Origin: an uncultured Prevotellaceae bacterium | GTDB lineage: Bacteria; Bacteroidota; Bacteroidia; Bacteroidales; Bacteroidaceae | Assembly: GCA_945833925.1 (NCBI GenBank) | Contig: CAMAFX010000018.1 | Coordinates: forward strand, 1 to 37,114 | Reading direction: 5' to 3' | Length of the DNA stretch: 37,114 bases | Notes under the pieces: generated by a model | Databases searched by the model: none | What the model was told of the DNA's origin: nothing | The model's input: the letters and a program-made list of their open reading frames with translations, nothing else | Shown here: positions 1 to 9,041 of the stretch, one piece after another | How positions within the stretch are numbered: position 1 is the stretch's first letter | Layout: every line of letters begins with the position of its first letter | Translations under genes and position numbers: made by a program

Positions 1-296
1 CGCTTATGCTGAGGTTTTCCAGACCGACTTCGGATAACACCGACAACTTATGGTCGTGATTTTGCGTATTGCCTCAAGTCGCATGGTGGGGTAAGGGGCA
101 TTATATGTCTTTATGGTGACATTCGATGCACTGTGCCCCCTTTTACTAACGATGCAGATCCTTTTCGCTTCTGTATCATTTTAGGCGCGTAGTTGCGGAT
201 TTGAGAATTGCAAATATACAAAAATGTTATCATAAAATATGCGAATGATATTTTTTTCTTAACTTTGCATCAACAGCATACCTATTATAAAACCAC
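1..296. other. Left-edge stretch with no supported gene
   Basis: No convincing gene is visible here. One plus-strand frame is open from about 13 to 192 but has no start and an unremarkable composition. Another ends at a TAA at 35-37 after a short run reading AYAEVFQTDFG, which could be the tail of a gene lying outside the window. A weak hairpin (GGGGCA at 95-100 against TGCCCC at 134-139) is followed by TTTT and could be that gene's terminator. The last 90 bases are AT-rich and carry the promoter of the next gene. Confidence 0.4.
260..267 (+). promoter_or_regulatory. Bacteroidetes -7 element upstream of the transglutaminase-like gene
   Basis: TAACTTTG fits the TAnnTTTG -7 consensus of the Bacteroidetes primary sigma factor. 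It lies 30 bases before the ATG, giving a short leader. I see no clear TTTG at the -33 distance. Confidence 0.5.
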
Positions 297-2825
297 ATGA
301 AATCACATCGCTTGCTTATAATCATATCATTCTGCATAGCCATATTAAATTGTTATATATGCAAAGCTCAAGGGGAAACACTTACAGAAGACTCCCTTCT
401 CACGTTTTTATACAAATACATGCCGCTTCCTGACTCAACAGACTACACCGAAGAATTTTATCGCAAACAGATAAAGACAACGCTTCGAGCACGTAGCGAA
501 ATGAATTGGGGCAGAAAGATACCCGAAAGAGAATTCTTGCATTTTGTTTTGCCTATAAGAGTCAACAACGAAAATATGGACGACAGCAGGACAGTCATAT
601 ATGAGATACTGAAAGACAGGATCAAGAGTATGACAATGGAGCAAGCCGTTCTGGAAGTGAACCACTGGTGCCACGAGCATGTAAGTTATAAACCAAGCGA
701 TTCAAGAACAAGTTCGCCACTGTCGACAATGCAAAATACAATAGGAAGATGTGGTGAAGAGAGCACATTCACTGTTGCCGCACTGAGAAGCGTTGGAATA
801 CCAGCAAGACAGGTATACACACCTCGTTGGGCTCACACAGACGACAATCATGCGTGGGTCGAAGCGTGGGTCGACGGAAAATGGAGATTTCTTGGAGCAT
901 GTGAGCCAGAGCCCGTCCTTGATTTAGGTTGGTTTAACGCACCTGCATCACGAGCTATGATGATGCATACCAAGGCGTTCGGAAAATACGACGGAAGCGA
1001 GCAAGTAGTAAAGACGACACCATGCTACACAGAAATATGTGTAACAGATACCTATGCTCCCACTTCTAGGATTACAGTAAGAACTGTAGACACAAATAAT
1101 GTACCTGTTAAATCATGCGTACAATTCAGACTCTACAACTATGCAGAGTTCTACCCCCTTTATTCAGACTCTACAGACACCAACGGAACAATCTCGTTCA
1201 CATGTGGGCAGGGCGACTTACTGGTATGGGCAAACAAAAATGCGCAATACGGATTTGACAGGGTCTCGGTAGGCAAGCAGGACACCATTACTATTATATT
1301 AAATAAGGTGCAGAACACGAACGAACTTTCTTATAACACATACGAGTTCGACATCACACCTCCTGCCGAGCGCAACAACATACCGGAAATAACAGAAGAA
1401 CAAATATCCTACAATAAGAAAAGACTTGCCATAGAGGATAGTCTGAGAAACATGAAGGTCAAGACCTTTAGCAACGAAAACGACTTTCTAACAAAAAGTA
1501 TGGGCAATCATGCTACCATCAAGCAGTTCCTGAAGGAATGTCAAGATACAGAGAAAGCAGAAGCAATCCTGAACTTGTTAAGCGAGAAAGACATAAGGGA
1601 TGTAAGCATTGAAGTTCTGCGTGACAACTATTACAACAGCAAGTCACCCAACCCTTACATTCTGCAGCAACGCGTAAGCAACGAATTGCTTACCCCATAC
1701 AGAAGCGAACTGAATAAGCTCATAACCGAATCTGACAAATCGGAAATGAAATCTCCCAAAGACATTGAAGAATGGATAAACAAGAACATAACCATTGACA
1801 ACACACACAACCCCATCATGCTCTGCATGAAACCCTCCAGTGTCTACAAATCACGCAGATGCGATTCTCACAGCAGAGACATCTTCTTTGTGTCATTGTG
1901 CAGAACGCTGAATTTTGCAGCAAGGCTAAACGAGATAACCAACAAGGCGCAATACCTTGTCAACAGCACAGACAAAGAAGAATGGGTCAACGTGTTTAAC
2001 ACCGAGGACAGAAGCGAGCCAAAGGGAATGTTGGTTTTGAATTACGAAAAAGGAGAGATAATAAACAATCCCGGTTACTATACGCACTTTACAATTTCAA
2101 AGCTCTCTGACGGAGAACCGCAATTATTGAACTATCCCGAGGACGCCACCTTGAATGTCAACTTCAAGGATGCAACAGAGTTGGAATGTGGCAATTATCT
2201 TTTGACCACAGGAACAAGACTCGCAAATGGTGGAGTGCTCTCAAGACTAACATTCTTCACAATAACCGAGAACAACATCTCTGAGGTGCCACTGATAATG
2301 AGAGAGTCTACAGATGAAGTACAGGTAAAGGGTACGTTTGACAGCGAGACACTATATACACCTATCGCCTCAAACGCCAACTCAACAAAATCTTTTGGAG
2401 AAGGAGACACAAACCAATGGAATGTCAAGGCCGTTACCAGCATACTATCAACAACAGGAAGAGGCTATTTCACATTAGGCTACCTCAACGGTGGTTCAGA
2501 GCCTACAAATCACGCCCTTAACGACCTCTCTTCATACAAGACACAACTGGAATCATGGGGCAGACCCATAATCCTGATTGTAAGCAGAAAAGAAGACATT
2601 GAGATAATCAAAAAGTTCCCAAACCTGCCGTCAACGGTAGTTTTCGGCATCGACACAACCGGCAAGATAAAAGAAAACCTTGCAAATGCAGTGCAAGGTC
2701 AAAAGATTGAGAATTATCCTGTATTTATCATCGCAGACACATTCAACCGCGTCGTATTCTTCAAACAAGGCTACACGATAGGCATCGGAGAAGAAATATA
2801 CAAGACCTCAACCAAACTTAAATAA
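297..2825 (+). CDS. Secreted transglutaminase-like protein with a second degenerate core and a thioredoxin-like tail
   Basis: An 842-residue exported protein. Residues 1-25 form a signal peptide (hydrophobic core, then CKAQG). Residues about 110-205 are a transglutaminase-like core: Cys152 in GRCGEES, then His185 in NHAWVEAWV. The sequence FLGACEPEP that follows is typical of this Bacteroidetes subgroup. Around 490-565 a second stretch has the same order: Cys522 in RRCDSHSRD, a helix, then NFAARL. It has WVNV where the catalytic His would be, so it looks like an inactive copy. The last 130 residues (FVI/IAD and GY-type strands, no CxxC) resemble a redox-dead thioredoxin fold; this is inference. 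The role is probably peptide or cell-surface hydrolysis or cross-linking in the periplasm; the substrate is unknown. The gene stands alone and converges on the Crp-type gene 15 bases downstream. Confidence 0.8.
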   Translation: MKSHRLLIIISFCIAILNCYICKAQGETLTEDSLLTFLYKYMPLPDSTDYTEEFYRKQIKTTLRARSEMNWGRKIPEREFLHFVLPIRVNNENMDDSRTVIYEILKDRIKSMTMEQAVLEVNHWCHEHVSYKPSDSRTSSPLSTMQNTIGRCGEESTFTVAALRSVGIPARQVYTPRWAHTDDNHAWVEAWVDGKWRFLGACEPEPVLDLGWFNAPASRAMMMHTKAFGKYDGSEQVVKTTPCYTEICVTDTYAPTSRITVRTVDTNNVPVKSCVQFRLYNYAEFYPLYSDSTDTNGTISFTCGQGDLLVWANKNAQYGFDRVSVGKQDTITIILNKVQNTNELSYNTYEFDITPPAERNNIPEITEEQISYNKKRLAIEDSLRNMKVKTFSNENDFLTKSMGNHATIKQFLKECQDTEKAEAILNLLSEKDIRDVSIEVLRDNYYNSKSPNPYILQQRVSNELLTPYRSELNKLITESDKSEMKSPKDIEEWINKNITIDNTHNPIMLCMKPSSVYKSRRCDSHSRDIFFVSLCRTLNFAARLNEITNKAQYLVNSTDKEEWVNVFNTEDRSEPKGMLVLNYEKGEIINNPGYYTHFTISKLSDGEPQLLNYPEDATLNVNFKDATELECGNYLLTTGTRLANGGVLSRLTFFTITENNISEVPLIMRESTDEVQVKGTFDSETLYTPIASNANSTKSFGEGDTNQWNVKAVTSILSTTGRGYFTLGYLNGGSEPTNHALNDLSSYKTQLESWGRPIILIVSRKEDIEIIKKFPNLPSTVVFGIDTTGKIKENLANAVQGQKIENYPVFIIADTFNRVVFFKQGYTIGIGEEIYKTSTKLK

Positions 2826-2840
2826 CAGAGAAAGAAAACC

Positions 2841-3431
2841 TTAAAAATCCTTTGAACTTCTAACACGCGAGAGGGTTTCTGGCGTCATCTGCAGGAAAGA
2901 TGCAATATGCACCATCGGAGCACGCAGGATAATTTCCGGTTTAGTACGGCACAAACGGTCATAGCGCTCTGCAGAACTCTCAAATCTTTGGCTGTCGGCG
3001 TGCTCCTGCGAACTTATAAGTGCATGCTCCAATATCTTACGATAAAGCGTCTGAACTTCTGAATTCTGAGCCATCAACACCTGCAACGGCTCATAAGGGA
3101 TTGCATAGAGCACACTGTTTTCCAGAGCCTCGACCATTAGTCTCGATGGCTCTTGTTTTAGAAAACTCTCTATACAGAATACTATCCTACCCTCGTACGA
3201 GAAATGTTCAGTAACATCCTTCTTGTTCTTATAATAGAACTGACGCACCATTCCCTTTTCTACATAATACATAGCCTGACACACTTCACCTTCAGGGAAA
3301 ACAATTTCACCTTTCTGAAATTTCATAGGAACCAAGATGTTAGCAAGTGCGTGCACTGCCATAGGGCTTAGTGTACAATAGATACGTGCAATCTCACGTG
3401 CCACATCTCTACGATTATCTAACAAGGCCAT
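2841..3431 (-). CDS. Crp/Fnr-family transcriptional regulator
   Basis: A 196-residue cytoplasmic regulator. The N-terminal 120 residues are a cNMP-binding beta-barrel (FPEGEVCQAMYYVEKGMVRQ), and a helix-turn-helix close to the C-terminus reads HIASFLQMTPETLSRVR, matching the Crp recognition-helix pattern. The length is normal for Bacteroidetes members, which often lack the residues needed to bind cAMP; none are obvious here, so the ligand is unknown. It lies 90 bases downstream of lepA on the same strand, and whether they are cotranscribed is unclear. The start at 3431 gives a standard N-terminus. Targets cannot be inferred. Confidence 0.85.
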   Translation of the reverse strand: MALLDNRRDVAREIARIYCTLSPMAVHALANILVPMKFQKGEIVFPEGEVCQAMYYVEKGMVRQFYYKNKKDVTEHFSYEGRIVFCIESFLKQEPSRLMVEALENSVLYAIPYEPLQVLMAQNSEVQTLYRKILEHALISSQEHADSQRFESSAERYDRLCRTKPEIILRAPMVHIASFLQMTPETLSRVRSSKDF

Positions 3432-3521
3432 ATTTATGTTATATTTAAGGTTATATAGATAGTTCAGATGTTCTGGCCGACATCTTTATTTGTGTCTTTA
3501 TGTATATATCTTACCGTGGCA

Positions 3522-5306
3522 TCAGTCAAGCTTCAATACAGCCAGGAAGGCCTTTTGAGGAACTTGGACATTGCCTATCTGTTTCATTCTTTTCTTTCCT
3601 TTCTTCTGTTTTTCGAGCAACTTTCTCTTACGGCTGACATCACCACCATAACACTTTGCCAAGACATCCTTTCTGACTTGCTTTACAGTTTCACGTGCAA
3701 TAATCTTGGCACCGATAGCAGCCTGGATGGCTATATCGAACTGCTGGCGAGGAAGCAACTCCTTGAGTTTCTCACACATTCTGCGTCCGAAATTCTCGGC
3801 GTTGTCAACGTGAGTCAAAGTACTTAATGCATCCACAGGTTCACCATTAAGAAGAATATCCAACTTAACAAGTTTCGAAGGACGGAATCCTGCCTGGTGA
3901 TAGTCAAACGAGGCATAACCCTTGGAGATGCTCTTCAGTTTGTCATAGAAATCAATGACAATCTCTCCAAGAGGCATCAGGTACTGCAATTCGACTCTAT
4001 TTCCGCTTATGTATTCTTGCTTGACAAGCTCTCCGCGCTTGCCCAGACAGAGTGACATTATGGGGCCGATGTAATTTGTTGTAGTTATGACACTGGCATG
4101 AATGTAAGGTTCCTCTATATGGTCTATGAGAGTCTGGTCGGGCATACCTGCTGGATTATGAACCTCTTTCACTTCTCCCTGTTTGTCATAAATCATATAT
4201 GAAACATTGGGTACAGTGGTAATGACGTCCATATTGAACTCTCTGTCAAGGCGTTCCTGTACAATCTCCATATGAAGCAAGCCAAGGAAACCACATCGGA
4301 AACCGAAACCAAGTGCAACAGATGACTCTGGCATAAATGTCAACGAGGCATCGTTCAACTGCAATTTTTCAAGAGATGCGCGAAGATTCTCAAAATCCTC
4401 CGTTTCTATAGGGTAAACACCTGCAAACACCATTGGTTTGACTTCCTCAAAACCGCTGATTGCAATCTTGTTCGGATTATCTACAGTTGTAATGGTATCA
4501 CCTACCTTAACTTCGGTAGCTGTCTTAATACCACTGACAATATAGCCAACATCTCCGCAATGTAACTCTTGACGTGGCGATAGGTCCATCTTCAGAACAC
4601 CGACTTCATCAGCCTTATATTCCTTGCCAGTATTGATGAATACCACCTCCTGGTCCTTATGAATAGAACCATTTACAATCTTGAAATAAGCAATTATGCC
4701 TCGAAAAGAATTAAACACTGAGTCAAAGATAAGAGCCTGAAGAGGAGCATTCTCATCACCATCTGGTGCTGGAATCCTTTCCACGACTGCCTTCAGAATA
4801 TCCTCGACACCCATTCCTGTCTTGCCACTGGCACGGATTATCTCCTCACGCTTGCATCCTATAAGATCAACGATTTCATCCTCAACTTCTTCCGGCATGG
4901 CATTTGGCATGTCACACTTGTTAATAACAGGTATGATCTCCAAATCATGGTCAATAGCCATATAAAGATTGGAAATAGTCTGGGCTTGAACTCCCTGAGT
5001 GGCATCTACAACCAAGAGTGCACCCTCGCACGCTGCTATAGAGCGACTCACCTCGTAACTAAAGTCAACATGTCCCGGAGTATCAATAAGATTCAACTTA
5101 TATTCTTCACCGTTATACTTGTAATTCATCTGTATAGCGTGACTTTTGATAGTTATGCCACGTTCCTTCTCCAGATCCATATCATCAAGCATCTGACCTT
5201 CTGTCACCTTGATGGTTTGGGTATACTCAAGCAGACGGTCAGCCAACGTAGACTTACCGTGATCAATATGGGCTATTATACAAAAGTTGCGAATGTGTTT
5301 CTGCAT
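3522..5306 (-). CDS. lepA: Elongation factor 4 (ribosomal back-translocase LepA)
   Basis: A 594-residue translational GTPase that acts on stalled or mistranslocated ribosomes. The start was placed at 5306 ([20 protein letters not shown]), not at an upstream in-frame ATG at 5345, because homologues begin there and the -7 element lies between the two. Visible are the P-loop AHIDHGKST (residues 12-20), switch [23 protein letters not shown] as the G4 motif, and the LepA-specific C-terminal domain ending in a Lys/Arg-rich stretch ([19 protein letters not shown]). Length and domain order are those of a complete housekeeping gene. Confidence 0.97.
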   Translation of the reverse strand: MQKHIRNFCIIAHIDHGKSTLADRLLEYTQTIKVTEGQMLDDMDLEKERGITIKSHAIQMNYKYNGEEYKLNLIDTPGHVDFSYEVSRSIAACEGALLVVDATQGVQAQTISNLYMAIDHDLEIIPVINKCDMPNAMPEEVEDEIVDLIGCKREEIIRASGKTGMGVEDILKAVVERIPAPDGDENAPLQALIFDSVFNSFRGIIAYFKIVNGSIHKDQEVVFINTGKEYKADEVGVLKMDLSPRQELHCGDVGYIVSGIKTATEVKVGDTITTVDNPNKIAISGFEEVKPMVFAGVYPIETEDFENLRASLEKLQLNDASLTFMPESSVALGFGFRCGFLGLLHMEIVQERLDREFNMDVITTVPNVSYMIYDKQGEVKEVHNPAGMPDQTLIDHIEEPYIHASVITTTNYIGPIMSLCLGKRGELVKQEYISGNRVELQYLMPLGEIVIDFYDKLKSISKGYASFDYHQAGFRPSKLVKLDILLNGEPVDALSTLTHVDNAENFGRRMCEKLKELLPRQQFDIAIQAAIGAKIIARETVKQVRKDVLAKCYGGDVSRKRKLLEKQKKGKKRMKQIGNVQVPQKAFLAVLKLD

Positions 5307-5322
5307 AAATACAAATTTGTAG

Positions 5323-5330
5323 CAAAGATA
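5323..5330 (-). promoter_or_regulatory. -7 element of lepA
   Basis: On the minus strand this reads TATCTTTG, a perfect TAnnTTTG, 17 bases upstream of the chosen lepA ATG. This supports the start at 5306, since the longer form would begin upstream of the promoter. No clear -33 TTTG is visible. Confidence 0.5.
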
Positions 5331-5385
5331 ATCAAAAATAATCAATTAAACGACTTTACCACGGCTTTTTTGACTTTTTAAAATC

Positions 5386-5434
5386 AAAAAAGGAAAACAC
5401 AACATTCAAATGAATATTGCGCCTTCCTTTTTTT
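5386..5434 (-). terminator. Terminator after the winged-helix gene
   Basis: A perfect 10-base inverted repeat (AAAAAAGGAA at 5386-5395 against TTCCTTTTTT at 5424-5433) encloses a smaller palindrome ATTCAAATGAAT. Read on the minus strand, the stem ends in a T-rich run, so it would terminate the gene ending at 5482 before lepA's promoter. Confidence 0.6.
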
Positions 5435-5481
5435 AATAAAAATCGAATACTGAGTATTCTCTTCTATTTACCCAACTCGAA

Positions 5482-5682
5482 TTACTTCAAATTAACAGTA
5501 ATCTCCTTGCCTTCCTCGATAACAACGAGCTTGTCCTCACGGAGCAACCAACCCATAGCAAGGAAAAGTTCCTTGTCAGTCTTTACCTTAGAAGCCTTCT
5601 TCAAATCCTTGGTGTTCATAGCACCATTCTCATTCAGAGCAGTCCAAATAGCACCTGCTGCTGTTCCAATCTTTTCGGTCAT
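5482..5682 (-). CDS. Small winged-helix protein (DUF2582-like)
   Basis: A 66-residue protein that matches the short winged-helix family common in Bacteroidetes (DUF2582, PF10771): GTAAGAIWTALNENGAMN, then a recognition helix (TDKELFLAMGWLLREDKL), then a beta-wing (VVIEEGKEITVNL). It has no other domain, so it is presumably a small DNA-binding or protein-binding module; the target is unknown. It has its own promoter and terminator, so it is a single-gene unit. Confidence 0.8.
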   Translation of the reverse strand: MTEKIGTAAGAIWTALNENGAMNTKDLKKASKVKTDKELFLAMGWLLREDKLVVIEEGKEITVNLK

Positions 5683-5741
5683 AATTACTTTTACCTTAAA
5701 TTTATTAAACTAATAGAGGATTGCTTTCCTTTTTTCTACTG

Positions 5742-5773
5742 CAAAATTATTAACTTTTTTACTTTTGAGCAAA
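5742..5773 (-). promoter_or_regulatory. Promoter of the winged-helix gene
   Basis: The minus strand carries TAATTTTG (5742-5749) as the -7 element and TTTG (5770-5773) as the -33 element, 20 bases apart. It lies about 60 bases upstream of the ATG at 5682. Confidence 0.6.
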
Positions 5774-5917
5774 ATGTAAAACGTATTTATATTATTTAAC
5801 CCTATTTTCTTGTTTTATATCAATTTTTGACCTAATTTCGCATTACAAACTAACACGCAAAGCATTGCCAACTATCTAATGTACCTAAAGGCAATGTTAA
5901 AAAATCGAAGAACCAAC

Positions 5918-6676
5918 ATGAAGAAAATAACATACCTAATATTAATACTGTCTATACTGAGTTGTGGAAGAAAATCGTTTGACGAGCAGATGGAAGAGCA
6001 AGCGCGAGATTTCACACTGAAGCAGTGCCCACGAGAAGTTGACCAATTCACTACTATCGATAGCCTTGCGTATGACAGAAAAACCAAAACCCTGAAATAC
6101 TACTACACACTGAAGGGTGAACTGGATGACTCAACAAAACTCTCACCAAGTGCATGCGAAGATTTCGAGGAGACAATGCTCTCCAAGCTGAGGAATGACC
6201 TTGGATTGAAAAAGGAGAAGGAGAATGGAGTAGCATTCGAATACAACTATTATTCTCAGAAGACAAGGACGCCACTGCTCTGCCTTCATTTTGACGCAGA
6301 AGACTACAACGGAAAAGTATTCTTAAAGACCTTCAACTACCGAGAGACAAGGAATATGCGAGAGTTCACACGCACTAACTGCCCAATGCGCCAGGACAGT
6401 TGCACCGTTATGGACAGTGTTTGGTACGATTCAATATCACGCACGCTTTATTACGACTACACGCTCGAAGGAACTTTGGACGACGACTCATTATATTCAA
6501 CGAACCCGGAAATCGTACAGAAACTAAAGGCACATCTGTTGAAAGGCGTAAAAAACAACGATGAAATTGCAAACGAAAGAGATAAGGAGAAGATAAATTT
6601 TGCCTTCCGCTACTTTTCAAAGAGTACAAAAAAACTGCTTATCAAACACGTAATCAAGCAAAAGGACTTGAAATAA
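5918..6676 (+). CDS. Putative lipoprotein with a tandemly duplicated domain
   Basis: A 252-residue protein of unrecognised family. The start was set at 5918 (MKKITYLILILSILSCG) because it gives a clean lipoprotein signal with Cys16; the longer frame from 5879 adds a charged 13-residue tail before it. The mature part holds two copies of one roughly 98-residue domain, at about 28-125 and 147-243. Both share F-T-x3-CP, a Ser/Asp then Y/WYD, then LxYxYTLxGxLDD, an acidic helix, and FxYxYxSxxT near the end. The copies are clearly diverged, so the duplication is old. The protein is probably anchored in the outer or inner membrane. Function unknown. It converges on the glycosyltransferase gene 70 bases away. 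Confidence 0.75.
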   Translation: MKKITYLILILSILSCGRKSFDEQMEEQARDFTLKQCPREVDQFTTIDSLAYDRKTKTLKYYYTLKGELDDSTKLSPSACEDFEETMLSKLRNDLGLKKEKENGVAFEYNYYSQKTRTPLLCLHFDAEDYNGKVFLKTFNYRETRNMREFTRTNCPMRQDSCTVMDSVWYDSISRTLYYDYTLEGTLDDDSLYSTNPEIVQKLKAHLLKGVKNNDEIANERDKEKINFAFRYFSKSTKKLLIKHVIKQKDLK

Positions 6677-6746
6677 AGCAAACGTAAGCACTTCGCCATC
6701 TTAAAGTAAGCCTCCAAAGAGCCCACTCGCACTGTGATATACGGCA

Positions 6747-7811
6747 TCAAGAATGTTTACGCATACCCAGCGTCTTGAACAGGCGGTTCAATGCAGAGGA
6801 ATATATCTTTTTCACATTTCCATGGCGAAGGTTTAGCCAAAGTTCCTCCATGCTGTACTGAATCTTTCGACATGGATTATTCCAGGCATTCATGAGATAG
6901 AAAACATTTTGATAACTCTTGTCTTCCTCCACCGACCGAGGGTGTACAAGTGGAAAACCTATCTCCAATCTTGGCATAACGAACTGACGGCGTAGTCTTT
7001 TTGGCAACAACTCAAGCTGCGCAGAATAATGCGTACCTCCATCTAACCCCACATTATTTATTAAATTGCATTTTGGCATTATGGCAAGACCATCGTGCAG
7101 AAGCATATACGCCCAGAAAATGCTTTCAAAATACTGCTTTCCTGACAGTGAATGGTCAACACACATCTGTGGCATATCAGCACGCTGGTTATACTTAGCC
7201 ACCTTTTCCTTTAATCTTTTGAAGGTTGAAGGATCTTTAATGAAGTTATAGTCCGCATCCCAATTATTAACCACCCTCGACCACGAAGCCCATCCCCAAA
7301 TAGAGAAAACACGACTGAAGAAATAAGAATCATCATTCTCCGCTCCTGCAACCGAGCGCGTATTGTTCTGCAATTCATTGCCTCTCGATTCATCAACCAT
7401 AAAACCAGCAATCATGGTTATCCTCTCATCGCTCTCATAACGGTCGAGCAACTCTTTGCAAAAAGGGAAGAAAGATTGAGACGGAACAACATCATCTTCC
7501 AAGACAATACATTTGTCAGTTAACGAGAAAGCCCATCTATGACTCATGAAACCACTTGGGTCACATCCGTAATTCTTATCCTGGTAATTACGATGAACCT
7601 CACACTCCCAGTCAATCTCTTCGTCTTTCACAAGTTCCCTGCAAGCCAGTATGCCGGGCATATCATCCTTGCCTTCTCGCGGTCCGTCCTGATACAGAAA
7701 CAATCGCGAAGGTCTGGCTTTCTTAACCTCAGCCCAAACCATCGAGAAGTGGTCGGCACGATTAAAGAAAAGCAACAATACTGAAACGTCTGTCTTATAA
7801 GGCAACTTCAT
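6747..7811 (-). CDS. Glycosyltransferase, GT-A fold
   Basis: A 354-residue cytoplasmic protein. The N-terminus (TDVSVLLLFFNRADHF) is the opening beta strand of a GT-A nucleotide-sugar transferase. IVLEDDVVPS at 102-111 supplies the acidic metal-binding motif (Glu105, Asp106, Asp107). It is close to the group annotated as hemolysin HlpA-like or GNT-I-like transferases in Bacteroidetes, which modify surface glycans. Donor and acceptor cannot be read from sequence. It lies 105 bases downstream of the TSCPD gene, but a terminator sits in between, so it is probably transcribed separately. Confidence 0.75.
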   Translation of the reverse strand: MKLPYKTDVSVLLLFFNRADHFSMVWAEVKKARPSRLFLYQDGPREGKDDMPGILACRELVKDEEIDWECEVHRNYQDKNYGCDPSGFMSHRWAFSLTDKCIVLEDDVVPSQSFFPFCKELLDRYESDERITMIAGFMVDESRGNELQNNTRSVAGAENDDSYFFSRVFSIWGWASWSRVVNNWDADYNFIKDPSTFKRLKEKVAKYNQRADMPQMCVDHSLSGKQYFESIFWAYMLLHDGLAIMPKCNLINNVGLDGGTHYSAQLELLPKRLRRQFVMPRLEIGFPLVHPRSVEEDKSYQNVFYLMNAWNNPCRKIQYSMEELWLNLRHGNVKKIYSSALNRLFKTLGMRKHS

Positions 7812-7834
7812 ATGACGATTTTATTGAGAGACAC

Positions 7835-7902
7835 AAAAACAAAAATGGACCATATTGTAATCGTCCTTGAATTAGATTCATCGACGTGCACAATATGATC
7901 CA
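7835..7902 (-). terminator. Terminator of the pheT-yebC-TSCPD operon
   Basis: Arms 7846-7858 and 7890-7902 form a 13-base stem with a partly paired interior. The only irregular pair becomes a G-U wobble in minus-strand RNA and an A-C mismatch in plus-strand RNA. The minus-strand stem is followed by TTTTTGTTTTT (7835-7845), as in an intrinsic terminator. Confidence 0.65.
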
Positions 7903-7916
7903 AACAAATAGAAGGA

Positions 7917-8204
7917 TTACTCAGCCAATGCCTGTTCTATTGCTCTACACAACTGATCGGGGCAACTCGTCGCCTTCATACCACAGCGTGTTCCATCGAG
8001 TCGGCTGATAACGTCCTCTGCTTTCATACCTACGACAAGCTGAGACAAACCTTTTGTGTTTCCGTCACATCCTCCATAGAAATGACAATGTGTAACAACA
8101 CCATCCTTAACACCAACCTCAATGAACTGACTGCAAGTACCTTGAGTCTTATACAGAGTCTTGACACTGCCGTCAGCAAGAACTTCCTTCTGAACTGATT
8201 CCAT
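7917..8204 (-). CDS. TSCPD domain protein (TIGR03905-like)
   Basis: A 95-residue protein that consists almost only of a TSCPD domain, the module otherwise found at the C-terminus of B12-dependent ribonucleotide reductases. Diagnostic residues are GTCSQ near 22-26, GGCDGNTKG, and ATSCPDQL near the end, with five or more Cys suggesting metal binding. The free-standing form is widespread in anaerobes and its function is not established. It follows yebC by 50 bases on the same strand. Confidence 0.85.
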   Translation of the reverse strand: MESVQKEVLADGSVKTLYKTQGTCSQFIEVGVKDGVVTHCHFYGGCDGNTKGLSQLVVGMKAEDVISRLDGTRCGMKATSCPDQLCRAIEQALAE

Positions 8205-8254
8205 AATCTTTTAATAATGAAGAATTAACTGTCTACTGACATAAAGCGAGGAAA

Positions 8255-8995
8255 TTACTCCTCTGGCTTCATGTTAGTGTAAACAGTCTGAACATCGTCA
8301 AACTCCTCAAGACGCTCAACCATCTTGTTGATTGTCTCGCGCTGTTCAGCAGTAACTTCCTTCAGATCGTTAGGAATATAGGTGAACTCACCACCAACCT
8401 CTTCGTAACCCTCTGCCTCAAGCTTCTTCTGAATCTCATTGTAGCTTGTAGGTTCACCATAGATTGTGATTGTTGTTTCATCCTTATCCTCGTCATACTC
8501 TTCGTCGAACTCCTCCTCAACGCCACAGTCAATCATCTCAAGAATGAAATCATCCATATCCATGTCTGCCTTCTTCTTGAAAGTGAAAACGCACTTGTGG
8601 TCAAAAAGGAAACTCAACGAACCTGTAGTACCCATGTTACCGCTGAACTTGTTGAACACACTGCGAACGTCTGCAACGGTACGTGTAGTGTTGTCAGTCA
8701 GTGTATCTACAAAAACAGCAACACCGTGAGGGCCGTATCCTTCGTATGTAACACTCTTGTAGTCGCTCTGGTCCTTACCCATAGCGTTCTTGATAGCACG
8801 CTCAATGTTGTCTTTTGGCATGTTCTCACGCTTACAAACAGCGATAACAGAACGCAATGCAGGATTGTTCTCAGGTTCTGGACCTGCAGCCTTTACTGCA
8901 ATTGCAATTTGCTTACCCAGACGGGTAAATGTCTTTGCCATGTGGCCCCATCTCTTAAGCTTGGTGGCCTTACGGTACTCAAATGCTCTTCCCAT
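8255..8995 (-). CDS. yebC: YebC/PmpR-family regulator or translation factor
   Basis: A 246-residue member of the YebC family, full length. The N-terminus MGRAFEYRKATKLKRWGHM and the block ENMPKDNIERAI followed by YEGYGPHGVA are hallmarks. Family members were described as DNA-binding regulators, and some have more recently been linked to ribosome rescue at difficult motifs. It lies 46 bases downstream of pheT and is probably cotranscribed, which suits a translation-related role. Confidence 0.93.
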   Translation of the reverse strand: MGRAFEYRKATKLKRWGHMAKTFTRLGKQIAIAVKAAGPEPENNPALRSVIAVCKRENMPKDNIERAIKNAMGKDQSDYKSVTYEGYGPHGVAVFVDTLTDNTTRTVADVRSVFNKFSGNMGTTGSLSFLFDHKCVFTFKKKADMDMDDFILEMIDCGVEEEFDEEYDEDKDETTITIYGEPTSYNEIQKKLEAEGYEEVGGEFTYIPNDLKEVTAEQRETINKMVERLEEFDDVQTVYTNMKPEE

Positions 8996-9041
8996 ATTCT
9001 ATTTAGTTTTATTTAATTTATCTAATAGTGTGTTATGTCGC

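Noticed and set aside
13..192. Open plus-strand frame at the left edge
   Set aside because: No start, no recognisable motif, and composition unlike the following gene.
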